Notes: generated by a model from the letters alone, not told the origin. DNA of 64,000 nucleotides from Austwickia sp. (GCA_016699675.1 CP064985.1:3782001-3846000); one strand, 5' to 3'. Shown: positions 56,171-64,000, counted from the stretch's first letter. Numbers and translations are program-made.

Positions 56171-56698
56171 ATGAACCTCGACCGACCGACTCCCCCGGAC
56201 CCGTACTCGTTCCTGCCGAAGGTCGCCACGTTCGCCGTCGATGCGGCCTTCCCCGACGGCGGCCAGCTCCCCGAGGAGCAGGTCTACGCCAAGGGCAACG
56301 CCTCGCCCGCGCTGCGCTGGTCGGGCGCCCCCGAGGGCACCAAGAGCTACGCGGTGACCTGCTACGACCCGGACGCGCCCACGCCGTCCGGATTCTGGCA
56401 CTGGTTCGTGGCCAACATCCCCGCCGACGTCCAGGAGCTGCCCGCGGGGGCCGGCGTGGAGCACGGCGGCGAGCTGCCCACCGGCGCCATTCAGCTGGCC
56501 AACGACTACGGGACCCGCGACTTCGGTGGCGCGGCGCCGCCCGAGGGCGACCGCCCGCACCGGTACATGTTCGTGGTCGCCGCGTTGGACGTCGAGCACC
56601 TCGACCTGGAGGCCGACACGCACGCCGCGAAGGCGAGCTTCATGATGCTGCAGCACATCATCGGCCGGGCGTTCGTGACGGGGATGTACGCGGCCTGA
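56171..56698 (+). CDS. YbhB/YbcL family Raf-kinase-inhibitor-like protein (PEBP)
   Basis: A 175-residue phosphatidylethanolamine-binding-protein homologue. The ligand-pocket motifs are CYDPDAPTPSGFWHWFVANI (about 68-87) and YGTRDFGGAAPPEGDRPHRY (about 114-133), with the conserved His residues. No signal peptide is present. Bacterial members have no established function. A 14-bp tandem repeat and the palindromic repeat copy 2 follow its stop before the convergent methyltransferase gene. Confidence 0.94.
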   Translation: MNLDRPTPPDPYSFLPKVATFAVDAAFPDGGQLPEEQVYAKGNASPALRWSGAPEGTKSYAVTCYDPDAPTPSGFWHWFVANIPADVQELPAGAGVEHGGELPTGAIQLANDYGTRDFGGAAPPEGDRPHRYMFVVAALDVEHLDLEADTHAAKASFMMLQHIIGRAFVTGMYAA

Positions 56699-56739
56699 CC
56701 GGCCCGCCCCCGGCGCCACGGGCACTGTCGCCACCACCT

Positions 56740-56805
56740 TGTCGAAACCGCGCTGTCGAAACCGCGCTGTCGAACCGTGTCGAAACCGTGCTGTCGAAAC
56801 CGCGC
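56740..56805. repeat. 14-bp tandem repeat
   Basis: Five units of the type TGTCGAAACCGCGC run from 56740 to 56805. The third unit is shortened to 10 bp, and the fourth carries a T for C change. The array is 7 bp from the palindromic repeat copy 2. Confidence 0.85.
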
Positions 56806-56811
56806 GGTGGC

Positions 56812-56875
56812 GTGACCGTTCGTGACCTGCGCTTTGGGTGCCATGGCACCCTTTGCGCAGGTCACGAACGGTCAC
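56812..56875. repeat. 64-bp dispersed palindrome, copy 2
   Basis: An inverted repeat centred on CCATGG at 56841-56846. The arms 56812-56832 and 56855-56875 pair fully, a 3x3 internal T mismatch follows, then the 8-bp inner stem GGGTGCCA/TGGCACCC. About 45 of 60 positions are shared with copy 1 at 988-1047. It lies between convergent PEBP and methyltransferase genes and overlaps the methyltransferase stop by 4 bp, so here it could also terminate transcription. Confidence 0.92.
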
Positions 56876-57681
56876 GTGGCCCGTAGCGCCCACATCGCGA
56901 CGGCGCTCGCGGCCGCCACGTTGAGCGAGTCGACGCCGCCGGCCATGGGGATGCGGACGATGAGGTCGCAGGCGGCGACCGTACGCCGCCCGAGGCCGTC
57001 GCCTTCGGTCCCCATGACCAGGGCGAGCCGCTCCGGCGGGTCGGCCGCCAACTGGTCCAGCGAAAGGGCCCCCGCGTCCAGCGCGAACGCCGCGACGGTG
57101 AAGCCCGCCGCGCCGAGCGCCGCCACCCCAGCGGGCCATGGCTCAATCCGGGCCCACGGCACCTGGAAGACCGTCCCCATCGAGACCCGGATGCTGCGGC
57201 GGTAGAGCGGATCGGCGCACCGCGGCGTCACCAGGACGGCGTCCACCCCGAGCGCCGCGCCGCTGCGGAAGATCGCCCCGACGTTGGTGTGGTCGACGAT
57301 GTCCTCCAGGACCACGACGCGGCGCGCCCCCGCCAGGACGTCGGCCAGCGGCGTCGGTTCGGGTCGGTGCATCGACGCGATCGCGCCGCGGTGCAAATGG
57401 AAGCCGATCATCGCGGTGATGATGGCGTCGCTCCCGACGTACACGGGCACGTCCGATGCCTCGGCGGCGGCGACCAGGTCGGCGAGCTCGGTGACCCACC
57501 GCTCGGCCATCAGGTAGGACCGAGCCCGGTGCCCCGCGCCCAGCGCGCGACGGATGACCTTGTCGCTCTCGGCAAGGTACAGGCCGCGCTCGGTGTCGAG
57601 CTTGCGGCGCAGCGCTACGTCGGTGAGCCGGAAGTAGTCCGCCAGCCGTTCGTCGGCGGGATCGCTCACGCGAATCGGCAT
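56872..57681 (-). CDS. TrmH/SpoU family RNA 2'-O-ribose methyltransferase
   Basis: SPOUT-type methyltransferase for rRNA or tRNA 2'-O-ribose. The 269 residues include an N-terminal L30e-like substrate domain (LYLAESDKVIRRALGAGHRA). The three SPOUT motifs follow: DHTNVGAIFRSGAALGVDAV (about 133-152), LVMGTEGDGL and IPMAGGVDSLNVAAASAVAM (knot and SAM site). The stop is within the palindromic repeat. It lies 8 nt downstream of the TSUP gene's stop, on the same strand, so they may share a transcript. Confidence 0.93.
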   Translation of the reverse strand: MPIRVSDPADERLADYFRLTDVALRRKLDTERGLYLAESDKVIRRALGAGHRARSYLMAERWVTELADLVAAAEASDVPVYVGSDAIITAMIGFHLHRGAIASMHRPEPTPLADVLAGARRVVVLEDIVDHTNVGAIFRSGAALGVDAVLVTPRCADPLYRRSIRVSMGTVFQVPWARIEPWPAGVAALGAAGFTVAAFALDAGALSLDQLAADPPERLALVMGTEGDGLGRRTVAACDLIVRIPMAGGVDSLNVAAASAVAMWALRAT

Positions 57682-57689
57682 GGCGCGCC

Positions 57690-58529
57690 TCAGGCGGGGA
57701 ACAGCAGGAGCCGCGCGAGCGCCACGGACCCCACGATGATGATCACGGCCCGCAGGACGTTCGGCGAGAGCCGCCGCCCGATGCTGCTGCCGAGCAGTCC
57801 CCCGAGGGCGCTGCCGACGCCGATGCACAGCACGGCGCCCCACGAGATCTCGGACCAGCGCAGCGCCATAAACAGCAGGCCGGAGACCAGGTTCACCAGC
57901 GGCACGACGACGTTCTTGACCCCGTTGATGCTCTGCAGGCTGACCGGCAACAGCAGGCTGAGCAGGCCGACCAGGATGATCCCCTGCGCCGCCCCGAAGT
58001 AGCCGCCGTAGATGCCGGTGAGGAAGGCCACCACCGGCACGAGGAGCGGGTGCGTCGCGGCGTCCCGGCGCTCGTCGCGGGCCGCGCTGGCCGCGTGGGC
58101 CCCTCCCACCTCAGCAGCCTCGGCCTCCGCGGCCCGGCGCGCCGCGCGGGCCGCGCTCGCTCGCTGGATGCGCGGTCCCACCGCGACCATGACCAGGCCG
58201 AACAGGACGAGCACGGGAACGACCGCGCCGAACACCGCGGATGGCAGCACCAGCAGCAACAGCCCGCCCACGGCCCCCCCGAGCACGGCGGGCGGCACCA
58301 GCCGCCGAACCAGGGGCCGGTGCGCGGCGATCTCGCGGCGATAGCCGTAGGCCCCCGCCAGCCCGCCGGGCAGCAGCCCCACCGAGTTGCTCATGTTGGC
58401 GACCAACGGCGGGTACCCCAGCACCAGCAGCGTCGGGAACGTCACCAGCGTCCCGGAGCCGACGATCGCGTTGATGGTGCCCGCGCCGACGCCCGCCAGC
58501 GTGATGGCGACGATCTCGAGCAGCGACAC
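57690..58529 (-). CDS. TSUP family transporter (TauE/SafE)
   Basis: Sulfite/organosulfonate-type exporter, 279 residues with eight membrane helices in two repeats. The family signature is GTINAIVGSGTLVTFPTLL (about 17-35) and again YGGYFGAAQGIILVGLLSLL in the second half. A charged Ala/Arg/Glu loop (about 118-160) separates the halves. The GTG start follows TAAGGT by 6 nt. The substrate is not evident; sulfite, taurine-derived compounds or other small anions are known for relatives. Confidence 0.92.
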   Translation of the reverse strand: MSLLEIVAITLAGVGAGTINAIVGSGTLVTFPTLLVLGYPPLVANMSNSVGLLPGGLAGAYGYRREIAAHRPLVRRLVPPAVLGGAVGGLLLLVLPSAVFGAVVPVLVLFGLVMVAVGPRIQRASAARAARRAAEAEAAEVGGAHAASAARDERRDAATHPLLVPVVAFLTGIYGGYFGAAQGIILVGLLSLLLPVSLQSINGVKNVVVPLVNLVSGLLFMALRWSEISWGAVLCIGVGSALGGLLGSSIGRRLSPNVLRAVIIIVGSVALARLLLFPA

Positions 58530-58535
58530 GCACCC

Positions 58536-58541
58536 ACCTTA
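58536..58541 (-). promoter_or_regulatory. -10 element (TAAGGT) of the TSUP gene
   Basis: TAAGGT lies 6 nt before the GTG at 58529. Confidence 0.5.
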
Positions 58542-58579
58542 GCGGTGGGCGCGTGTCGGCTTCGCGGTCGGGGCCTCGA

Positions 58580-59896
58580 TCAGCCCTGGCCGGGGGCCTG
58601 CGGCGGGCGTCCCCACGCGCCGGGGTCGCCCTGCTGCGGCGGGTACGGCGGGCGCGGCGGCAGCTCCTGCTCGATCCGCGGCGACGGTTGTACGCCGTGC
58701 TGCGGCTGCCCCGGCGACTGGGGGTGGGGCTGGGGCTGACCCGGCGCCGGAGTAGGCACCTGACCCGGGGCGCCACCGGGAGCCGCCGGTGGCCGCGGGG
58801 CGTCGCCGTGCGGCGGCGTGGGCGGCTCCGGGCGGGCCGGCGCCGGACGCGGCGGGACGTGCCCGGTGACGTGGGCGCTGGTGTCCTGCGCCTCGGACGA
58901 CGTACGGGCCGCCTCGCTGCGCGCCTCCGCGAGCGCCTCCTCGGGGCTCTGCAGCATCGTGTTCGCGAACGCGTCGTCCTGCGCCTGGGTCGGCACCCAG
59001 GGAGACTCGTCGTCCGCAGGCACCGGCTGCTGCCCCCCGAGCGCCGCGCTGACCCCCCGCAGGGCGTCGGTGAGCTCGCTCGGGATGATCCACATCTTGT
59101 TGGCGTCGCCGCGCGCGAGCTGCGGAAGCACCTGGAGGTACTGGTAGGCGAGCAGCTTCTGGTCCGGCTTGCCGCGGTGGATCGCCTCGAAGACCTGGGT
59201 GATGGCGCGGGCCTGGCCCTGGGCCTCCAGGATCCGCGCCTGGGCCGAACCCTCGGCCCGCAGGATCTGGCTCTGCTTGTCGCCCTCCGCGGTGAGGATC
59301 GCGGACTGCTTGACGCCCTCCGCGGTGAGGATGGCCGCGCGGCGGTCGCGCTCGGCGCGCATCTGCTTCTCCATCGAGTCCTGCACGCTGTGCGGCGGGT
59401 CGATGGCCTTGAGCTCAACCCGCGCGACCCGGATCCCCCACCGGCCGGTGGCCTCGTCGAGGACGCCGCGCAGCTGCCCGTTGATCTGGTCGCGGCTGGT
59501 CAGCGTCTGCTCCAGGTCCATCGAGCCGATCACGTTGCGCAGCGTGGTGACCGTGAGCTGCTCGATGCCCTGGATGAAGTTGGCGATCTCGTAGACCGCG
59601 GACTTCGGGTCAGTCACCGAGTAGTAGATGACCGTGTCGATGTTCACCACGAGGTTGTCGGAGGTGATCACCGGCTGCGGCGGGAAGCTGACGACCTGCT
59701 CGCGCAGGTCGATGTTGGCCCGGACCCGGTCCACGAAGGGGACGAGCAGGTGGATGCCGCCGTGCAGCGACGAGTGATAGCTGCCCAGCCGCTCGATGAT
59801 GAGGGCTGTCTGCTGCGGGACGATCCGCACCGCCCGGCTGATGGCCACCACGCCGAAAACGACCAGCAGAAGCAGCAGGATGAGCACCGGATTCAT
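58580..59896 (-). CDS. SPFH/Band 7 family membrane protein (QmcA-like)
   Basis: Stomatin/prohibitin-type scaffold, 438 residues. One N-terminal membrane helix (about 3-20) leads into the SPFH domain (VPQQTALIIERLGSYHSSL to about residue 200) and a coiled coil with repeated AILTAEGxKQS units (about 210-260). The last 150 residues are Pro/Gly/Gln-rich and disordered, longer than in enterobacterial QmcA. The ATG has an AAAGGGAG site about 6 nt upstream. The NfeD gene lies 34 nt upstream; NfeD/SPFH pairs are conserved and act in membrane-domain organisation. Confidence 0.94.
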   Translation of the reverse strand: MNPVLILLLLLVVFGVVAISRAVRIVPQQTALIIERLGSYHSSLHGGIHLLVPFVDRVRANIDLREQVVSFPPQPVITSDNLVVNIDTVIYYSVTDPKSAVYEIANFIQGIEQLTVTTLRNVIGSMDLEQTLTSRDQINGQLRGVLDEATGRWGIRVARVELKAIDPPHSVQDSMEKQMRAERDRRAAILTAEGVKQSAILTAEGDKQSQILRAEGSAQARILEAQGQARAITQVFEAIHRGKPDQKLLAYQYLQVLPQLARGDANKMWIIPSELTDALRGVSAALGGQQPVPADDESPWVPTQAQDDAFANTMLQSPEEALAEARSEAARTSSEAQDTSAHVTGHVPPRPAPARPEPPTPPHGDAPRPPAAPGGAPGQVPTPAPGQPQPHPQSPGQPQHGVQPSPRIEQELPPRPPYPPQQGDPGAWGRPPQAPGQG

Positions 59897-59930
59897 GTCG
59901 ACTCCCTTTCCCCGAGGTAAGCGGCCCGGC

Positions 59931-60410
59931 TCAGCCGGTCGGACCGACGGTGTCCTCCGGTCGCGCGGCGGGCGCGACGACCGCGGTGGCCCCGTCGATG
60001 GACACGACGCGGACCCGACCACCAATGGCGACCGGCAGAGCGTCGGACGCCAGCCGGGCCGACCACTCCTCCCCGCCGATCCGCACGCGCCCGCGGTCGG
60101 CGGTGACCTCGCTGGTCACCTCCGCGTGACGGCCCACGTACGCCGCCGTACCCAGCGCCACCTGCGCCGAGCCGGCCAACATGCGCTTCTTGATCTCCGG
60201 GCGCACCAGGCCCAACAGCAGGGCCGCGACCGCGACCGCGGTGACGACCTGGGCGGCGAAGGGCGCGCCCACCGCCGCGGCGACACCGCCGGCGGCGGCG
60301 CCCCCGGCGAGCATGATGAAGACGAAATCGACGGTCGCCGCCTCCACGGCCCCCAGCGCCAGGGCCAGCGCGAGCCAGGCGGCCCACGAATTGGCTTCGA
60401 GCCAGTCCAT
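59931..60410 (-). CDS. NfeD-like membrane protein
   Basis: A 159-residue partner of the SPFH protein. It has three or four membrane helices (about 10-25, 27-45, 52-68) and a C-terminal OB-fold domain (about 80-150: YVGRHAEVTSEVT, GRVRIGGEEWSARL, GGRVRVVSIDGATAVV), as in the short NfeD type without a ClpP-like protease domain. GAAGGGAG precedes the ATG. It is first of the pair and transcribed with the SPFH gene. Confidence 0.93.
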   Translation of the reverse strand: MDWLEANSWAAWLALALALGAVEAATVDFVFIMLAGGAAAGGVAAAVGAPFAAQVVTAVAVAALLLGLVRPEIKKRMLAGSAQVALGTAAYVGRHAEVTSEVTADRGRVRIGGEEWSARLASDALPVAIGGRVRVVSIDGATAVVAPAARPEDTVGPTG

Positions 60411-60475
60411 CCGCAGCTCCCTTCTCTCGCACGGGTGCTCGGGGCGGACGCCCCCGAGCCGTCACGGTAAGGACG

Positions 60476-61351
60476 TCAGGGACGCACCGGGAGTTCCCCC
60501 GCGTCCTGCCCCGGACCTGCCGGTTCGGGATCGGACCGCAGCCACGGCCCGGTCTCCCCGGGCTCCGGCGTCCGGGCGCGGGCCGCCCAGCGGTCCTCGT
60601 AGCGCTCCAGATGCAGCGGCAGCCCGAACGTCGCCTCCAGGTTCGCCTGCGTCAGGGTCATCCCGATGGGGCCGGCAGCCACGACGCGCCCGCCGCGCAG
60701 GAGCAGCACGTCGGTGAACCCCGGCGGGATCTCCTCCACGTGGTGCGTGACCAGCACCAACGCGGGGGCCTCGATGTCCGAGGCGATCTCTCCCAGCCGG
60801 TGGACCAGATCCTCCCGGCCGCCCAGGTCCAGGCCGGCCGCCGGCTCGTCCAGCAGCATCAGCTCCGGATCCGTCATCAGGGCGCGCGCGATCAGGACCC
60901 GCTTGCGCTCGCCCTCGGACAACGTCCCGTAGGTGCGCTCCGACAGATGCTCCGCGCCGAGCGTGCCCAGGAGCCGGCGAGCCCGCGAGACGTCCAGCCG
61001 CTCGTACTGCTCGCGCCACCGACCGACCACGCCGTACGACGCCGTCAGCACCACGTCGCGCACCAACTCGCGCTCGGGCACCCGCTCGGCCAGCGCGCTA
61101 CTCGCCAGCCCGATCCGCGGCCGCAACTCGAACACGTCCACCGCGCCCAGGATCTCGGAGAGCACCGACGCGACCCCGCGCGTCGGGTGCATCCGCGCCG
61201 CCGCGATCTGCAGCAGCGTCGTCTTGCCCGCGCCGTTCGGCCCGAGGACGACCCAGCGCTCCCCCTCCTCGATGGCCCAGTCGATCTCGTCGAGCAGGGT
61301 CGCCCCGCCGCGCACCACGCTGACCCCGGCGAACTCCAGCACGTCGCTCAT
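60476..61351 (-). CDS. Stand-alone ABC transporter ATP-binding protein (ModF/YlmA-like)
   Basis: A 291-residue ATPase subunit with Walker A GPNGAGKTT (about 38-46), signature TLSEGERKRVLIARAL (about 142-157), Walker B LMLLDEPAAGLD and switch HHVEEI. The layout is that of cytosolic ABC proteins without a permease gene nearby, such as YlmA of Bacillus. The last 45 residues are Pro/Gly-rich. A GAGGATCA site lies upstream of the ATG. Substrate or partner unknown; it could act on ribosomes or pair with a distant permease. Confidence 0.9.
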   Translation of the reverse strand: MSDVLEFAGVSVVRGGATLLDEIDWAIEEGERWVVLGPNGAGKTTLLQIAAARMHPTRGVASVLSEILGAVDVFELRPRIGLASSALAERVPERELVRDVVLTASYGVVGRWREQYERLDVSRARRLLGTLGAEHLSERTYGTLSEGERKRVLIARALMTDPELMLLDEPAAGLDLGGREDLVHRLGEIASDIEAPALVLVTHHVEEIPPGFTDVLLLRGGRVVAAGPIGMTLTQANLEATFGLPLHLERYEDRWAARARTPEPGETGPWLRSDPEPAGPGQDAGELPVRP

Positions 61352-61418
61352 GGCTGATCCTCGCGGCTGCTCATAACTCGACCCTAGGGCACGTCAGGCC
61401 GTGTGCGGCGCAGCACCC

Positions 61419-61424
61419 TACGAT
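61419..61424 (+). promoter_or_regulatory. -10 element (TACGAT) of the gene at 61431
   Basis: TACGAT lies 6 nt before the GTG start. Confidence 0.5.
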
Positions 61425-61430
61425 GGCGAA

Positions 61431-62207
61431 GTGTCCGAGCTGCCCGTGAGCGTGCGCCTCGCGCTGTGGGTGACGGCCGCGTACGCCGGGCGGGTGTCCC
61501 TCACCGACGCGCTCAGCGCCGCCGCCGGTGAGCTCGAGCTGGTCACCGGCAACACCGAACGGCTCCAGACCTGGCACGACCTCGGCGAACGCGCCGTCCT
61601 CGTGGCCCTGCCCCACCCCGGGGCGCCCGGCCTGCTCCCCCGCGGCGGCGAGGTGTTGGCCGCCGCCGTCGAGGCCGGGGAGTGCGTGTACGTGCCGGGC
61701 CTGGGCGATGTCCTCGTGCCGACGGTCAGCGAACTGGGACCCGAGGGTGCGGGCCCGCAGGACCGCGTCGGCGCGGTGCGGTGGGCCGCGTACGCCGGGG
61801 AGCCCGTCCCCGTGCACGACGTCGACGCCCTCGACCTGCGCGCCTGCGAACGCGAGCTGGCCCAGACGACCCGCCAGGCCATCGCCACCATGGAGGCCGT
61901 CGACGCCCGCAGCTGGGCCTCGGACGGGCTGCGCGCCCTGGCCGACGCGCGCCTGGGCGGGGGCCGATGGGGGCTGCCCCCCTGGCTCACCGACCGGGCG
62001 CGCCGCGTCATCACCCAGGCGGCGACGCTCGCGACCATCGCCGACATCGGCCTGGCCCACTCCCGCGACGCCCACAGCCTGGACGCGACCAACCGGCGCC
62101 GCGACGAACTCCTGCGGCTCTCCCGCGAGGCCGACCACGCGCTGGCGGCGGCCGCCAGCGTCGCGGCCCTGCACCTCGCCGGCTGGCGGGGCGCGGACCG
62201 CGACTAG
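61431..62207 (+). CDS. Conserved hypothetical protein
   Basis: A 258-residue soluble protein. The N terminus (LPVSVRLALWVTAAYAGRVS) is hydrophobic-amphipathic. A central part, ERAVLVALPHPGAPGLLPRG, and a long helical end (about 160-250, with READHALAAAASVAALHLAG) follow. I do not recognise the family with confidence. In many actinobacteria a gene of this size lies near the glycogen synthase and ABC ATPase genes, so it is likely conserved. The GTG start has leaderless spacing from TACGAT. It converges on glgM. Confidence 0.75.
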   Translation: MSELPVSVRLALWVTAAYAGRVSLTDALSAAAGELELVTGNTERLQTWHDLGERAVLVALPHPGAPGLLPRGGEVLAAAVEAGECVYVPGLGDVLVPTVSELGPEGAGPQDRVGAVRWAAYAGEPVPVHDVDALDLRACERELAQTTRQAIATMEAVDARSWASDGLRALADARLGGGRWGLPPWLTDRARRVITQAATLATIADIGLAHSRDAHSLDATNRRRDELLRLSREADHALAAAASVAALHLAGWRGADRD

Positions 62208-62226
62208 CCGCGGGCCGGGACGCGGG

Positions 62227-63429
62227 TCAGCCGCCGAGGACCGACTGGTAGACCTCCATGGTCTTGTCGCCGATCGAGGTCCAGCTGAACTGCTCGACGG
62301 CCCGCTTGCGGCCGGCGACGCCGTACGCCTTGGCCCGCTCCGGGTCGCTGACCGCCTCGTTCATGACCGCCGCGAGGTCGGCCTCCCACTTCTTCTCGTC
62401 CAGCGGGGTGCCGGTGCCGTCCTGCACCTGCTCGATGTCGATCAGCCAACCGGTCTCGCCGTCGACGACGACCTCGGGGATCCCGCCCGTGCGGGTCGCC
62501 ACGACGGCCACCTCACACGCCATGGCCTCGAGGTTGACGATGCCGAGCGGTTCGTAGATCGAGGGGCAGATAAACGCCGTCGCGTGGCTCTCCAGCGCGA
62601 TGACCTGCGCCCGCGGCAGCATCTGCGGGATGTAGACGACGCCCTTGCGCAGCTGCTGCAGCTCGCTGATGAGGCCCTGGATCTCCTCGCCGATCTCCTT
62701 GGTGTCCGGCGCCCCGGCGCACAGGATCAGCTGCACGTCCGGAGGAAGCTCGCGCGCGGCCCGCAGCATGTGCGGCAGGCCCTTCTGCCGGGTCTGCCGG
62801 CCCACGAAGATGATCGAGCGGGCGTCCGGGTCGACCCCGTGCTGGCGGCAGACGTCCTTGGCCGCGTCGCTGTGGTCGGGGGACCACATCTCGGCATCGA
62901 TCCCGTTGTGCACCACGCGGACCGTGGCCGGGTCGATGGAGGGGTAGCAGCGCAGGATGTCCTCGCGCATTCCGTGGCTCACGGCGATGACCGCGGCGGC
63001 GGCCTCGTACGCCGTCTTCTCCACCCAGCTGCTCACCCGGTAGCCGCCGCCGAGCTGCTCCGCCTTCCAGGGCCGCAGCGGCTCGAGGCTGTGCGCCGAG
63101 ATGACGTGCGGTACGCCGTGCAGCAGCGAGCCGATGTGGCCGGCCATGTTCGCATACCAGGTGTGCGAGTGGACCAGGTCCGTGCCCGCGCAGTCCGCGG
63201 CGATGGCCAGGTCCACCCCCAGCGTCTGCAGCGCGGCGTTGGCCGAGGCCAACTCGGCGAGATCGGGATAGCCGGTGGTGCCCGGCTCGCTCTGCGCGTT
63301 GCCGAAGGCGCGGACCTGCGCGTCGACGTCGCCGCGCGCCCGCAGGGCCTTGACCAGTTCGGCGACGTGGACGCCCGCGCCACCGTAGACGTTGGGGGGA
63401 TATTCCTTGCTGAGGATGTCGACTCGCAC
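62227..63429 (-). CDS. glgM: Glycogen synthase / maltose-1-phosphate-forming GT4 enzyme (GlgM/GlgA)
   Basis: A 400-residue GT4 glycosyltransferase of the actinobacterial GlgA type, shown in mycobacteria to make alpha-maltose-1-phosphate from ADP-glucose and glucose-1-phosphate. It has SKEYPPNVYGGAGVHVAELV at the N terminus, HTWYANMAGH, VVHNGID and the C-terminal donor-site FICPSIYEPLGIVNLEAMAC with the E-x7-E motif. The GTG start follows TAGATT by 6 nt. It is divergent from glgC, which supplies ADP-glucose, an arrangement conserved in the phylum. Confidence 0.93.
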   Translation of the reverse strand: MRVDILSKEYPPNVYGGAGVHVAELVKALRARGDVDAQVRAFGNAQSEPGTTGYPDLAELASANAALQTLGVDLAIAADCAGTDLVHSHTWYANMAGHIGSLLHGVPHVISAHSLEPLRPWKAEQLGGGYRVSSWVEKTAYEAAAAVIAVSHGMREDILRCYPSIDPATVRVVHNGIDAEMWSPDHSDAAKDVCRQHGVDPDARSIIFVGRQTRQKGLPHMLRAARELPPDVQLILCAGAPDTKEIGEEIQGLISELQQLRKGVVYIPQMLPRAQVIALESHATAFICPSIYEPLGIVNLEAMACEVAVVATRTGGIPEVVVDGETGWLIDIEQVQDGTGTPLDEKKWEADLAAVMNEAVSDPERAKAYGVAGRKRAVEQFSWTSIGDKTMEVYQSVLGG

Positions 63430-63435
63430 GAGCCG

Positions 63436-63441
63436 AATCTA
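63436..63441 (-). promoter_or_regulatory. -10 element (TAGATT) of glgM
   Basis: TAGATT lies 6 nt before the GTG at 63429. It and the glgC -10 at 63559 face away from each other in a 142-bp gap. Confidence 0.5.
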
Positions 63442-63533
63442 GTGCTCCCCGGGCCGCTGCGGGCGGCGGGCGACCACCCCGCCGGCCGAGCGGAGGAATA
63501 TCAGGTGAACGGGCCTAATCCGCGCCGCCGTTG

Positions 63534-63564
63534 TTGCCAGGAGCACCCCTGACCCGAGTACGTT
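63534..63564 (+). promoter_or_regulatory. Promoter of glgC
   Basis: TACGTT (63559-63564) lies 7 nt before the glgC ATG. TTGCCA (63534-63539) could serve as -35 with a 19-nt spacer. Confidence 0.45.
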
Positions 63565-63571
63565 GCGGGGT

Positions 63572-64000
63572 ATGTCGCGCTCCCCTCGATCGTCCAAGGT
63601 CCTGGCCATCGTTCTCGCGGGCGGCGAAGGTAAGCGGCTCATGCCGCTCACCGAAGACCGCGCCAAGCCAGCCGTGCCCTTCGGTGGCATCTACCGGCTC
63701 ATCGACTTCGCCCTGAGCAACATCGTGAACTCCGGCTACCTCAAGGTGGTCGTGCTCACGCAGTACAAGTCCCACAGCCTCGACCGGCACGTCACGCGCA
63801 CCTGGCGCATGTCGACGATGCTCGGCAATTATGTGGCGCCCATCCCGGCGCAGCAGCGGCGCGGCAAGCAGTGGTACATGGGCAGCGCCGACGCGATCTA
63901 CCAGAGCCTGAACACCATCGACGACGAGCGCCCCGACATCGTCGTCGTGGTCGGCGCGGACCACGTCTACCGCATGGACTTCAGCCAGATGGTGCGCCAG
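63572..64000 (+). CDS. glgC: Glucose-1-phosphate adenylyltransferase (5' part; continues beyond window)
   Basis: Makes ADP-glucose from ATP and glucose-1-phosphate, the committed step of glycogen and maltosyl-phosphate synthesis. The 143 visible residues include the pyrophosphorylase motif VLAGGEGKRLMPLTEDRAKP (about 14-33), GGIYRLIDFALSNIVNSG, QYKSHSLDRHV and VVVVGADHVYRMD, where the Asp binds the metal. The ATG follows TACGTT by 7 nt. The gene runs off the right edge. It is divergent from glgM. Confidence 0.95.
   Translation, partial: MSRSPRSSKVLAIVLAGGEGKRLMPLTEDRAKPAVPFGGIYRLIDFALSNIVNSGYLKVVVLTQYKSHSLDRHVTRTWRMSTMLGNYVAPIPAQQRRGKQWYMGSADAIYQSLNTIDDERPDIVVVVGADHVYRMDFSQMVRQ

Noticed and set aside
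1..64000. Frequent GTAC-centred words such as CGTACG and GCCGTAC
   Set aside because: They look abundant on both strands, but I did not count them against base composition and codon use, so I make no claim. A Markov-model word count would settle it.

Overview
The window is 64 kb of very GC-rich chromosome from an actinomycete. Three things point there: a complete Pup-proteasome system (dop, pup, prcB, prcA, pafA, arc, pafB, pafC), a mycothiol ligase gene (mshC), and actinobacterial marker families (DUF3090, DUF3263, DUF5703, SCO1664-like, GT4-type glycogen synthase next to glgC). Gene content and order fit Micrococcales, probably the Dermatophilaceae/Intrasporangiaceae group; that last step is inference. 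Genes are dense on both strands, with many ATGA or GTGA stop/start overlaps. About twenty first-of-transcript genes have a TAnnnT -10 hexamer 6-8 nt before the start codon and no Shine-Dalgarno, as expected for leaderless mRNAs.

Layout. 1-12.7 kb: the minus-strand protein-turnover block. In transcription order it is dop, [inserted frameshifted AbiEi/Vsr-like gene], pup-prcB-prcA-pafA, two FKBP prolyl isomerases, pafB-pafC (WYL regulators), tatA-tatC and the helY RNA helicase, which runs off the left edge. 12.7-20.6 kb: a methyltransferase and an esterase, a PadR-controlled ABC-transporter locus in which two of five genes are broken, a TetR regulator, and a PRPP-synthetase-like gene with DUF3054. 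20.6-27.7 kb: PTH2-type peptidyl-tRNA hydrolase, arc (proteasomal ATPase), trmI, an M50 site-2 protease, a RecB-type nuclease and a PAP2-like membrane protein. 27.7-34.2 kb: citramalate synthase behind an apparent attenuator, a HAD phosphatase and metH. 34.3-41 kb: the conserved PAC2 / mshC / SCO1664-like / DUF3090 / phosphatase cluster, corA and uppP.

41-50.5 kb: an acidic small protein, DUF5703, a lipoprotein / glutathionylspermidine-synthase-like / DUF350 operon, tRNA-Leu(GAG), and a 2-kb remnant of an integrated element bounded by a 28-bp repeat of the tRNA 3' end. Small genes and an iron-regulated feoA-feoB-feoC operon follow. 50.6-64 kb: a DUF2382 stress protein, a RecQ-like helicase with a phosphoribosyltransferase-like tail, an acyltransferase, a HipA-like kinase with DUF3037, a PEBP protein, an rRNA/tRNA methyltransferase, a TauE-type exporter, SPFH/NfeD membrane proteins, an ABC ATPase, and the divergent glycogen genes glgM and glgC (glgC cut by the right edge).

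The points most worth a second look are these. A frameshifted selfish-looking endonuclease cassette with flanking repeats sits between dop and pup. A 35-codon ORF is translationally coupled to dop, and its first 13 codons nearly duplicate those of trmI. A leader peptide plus terminator precedes cimA. A 60-bp palindrome is present in two distant copies. There is a tRNA-Leu island scar. Frameshifts cluster in the ABC locus; one more lies in mshC, where a base-level sequence error is a serious alternative.
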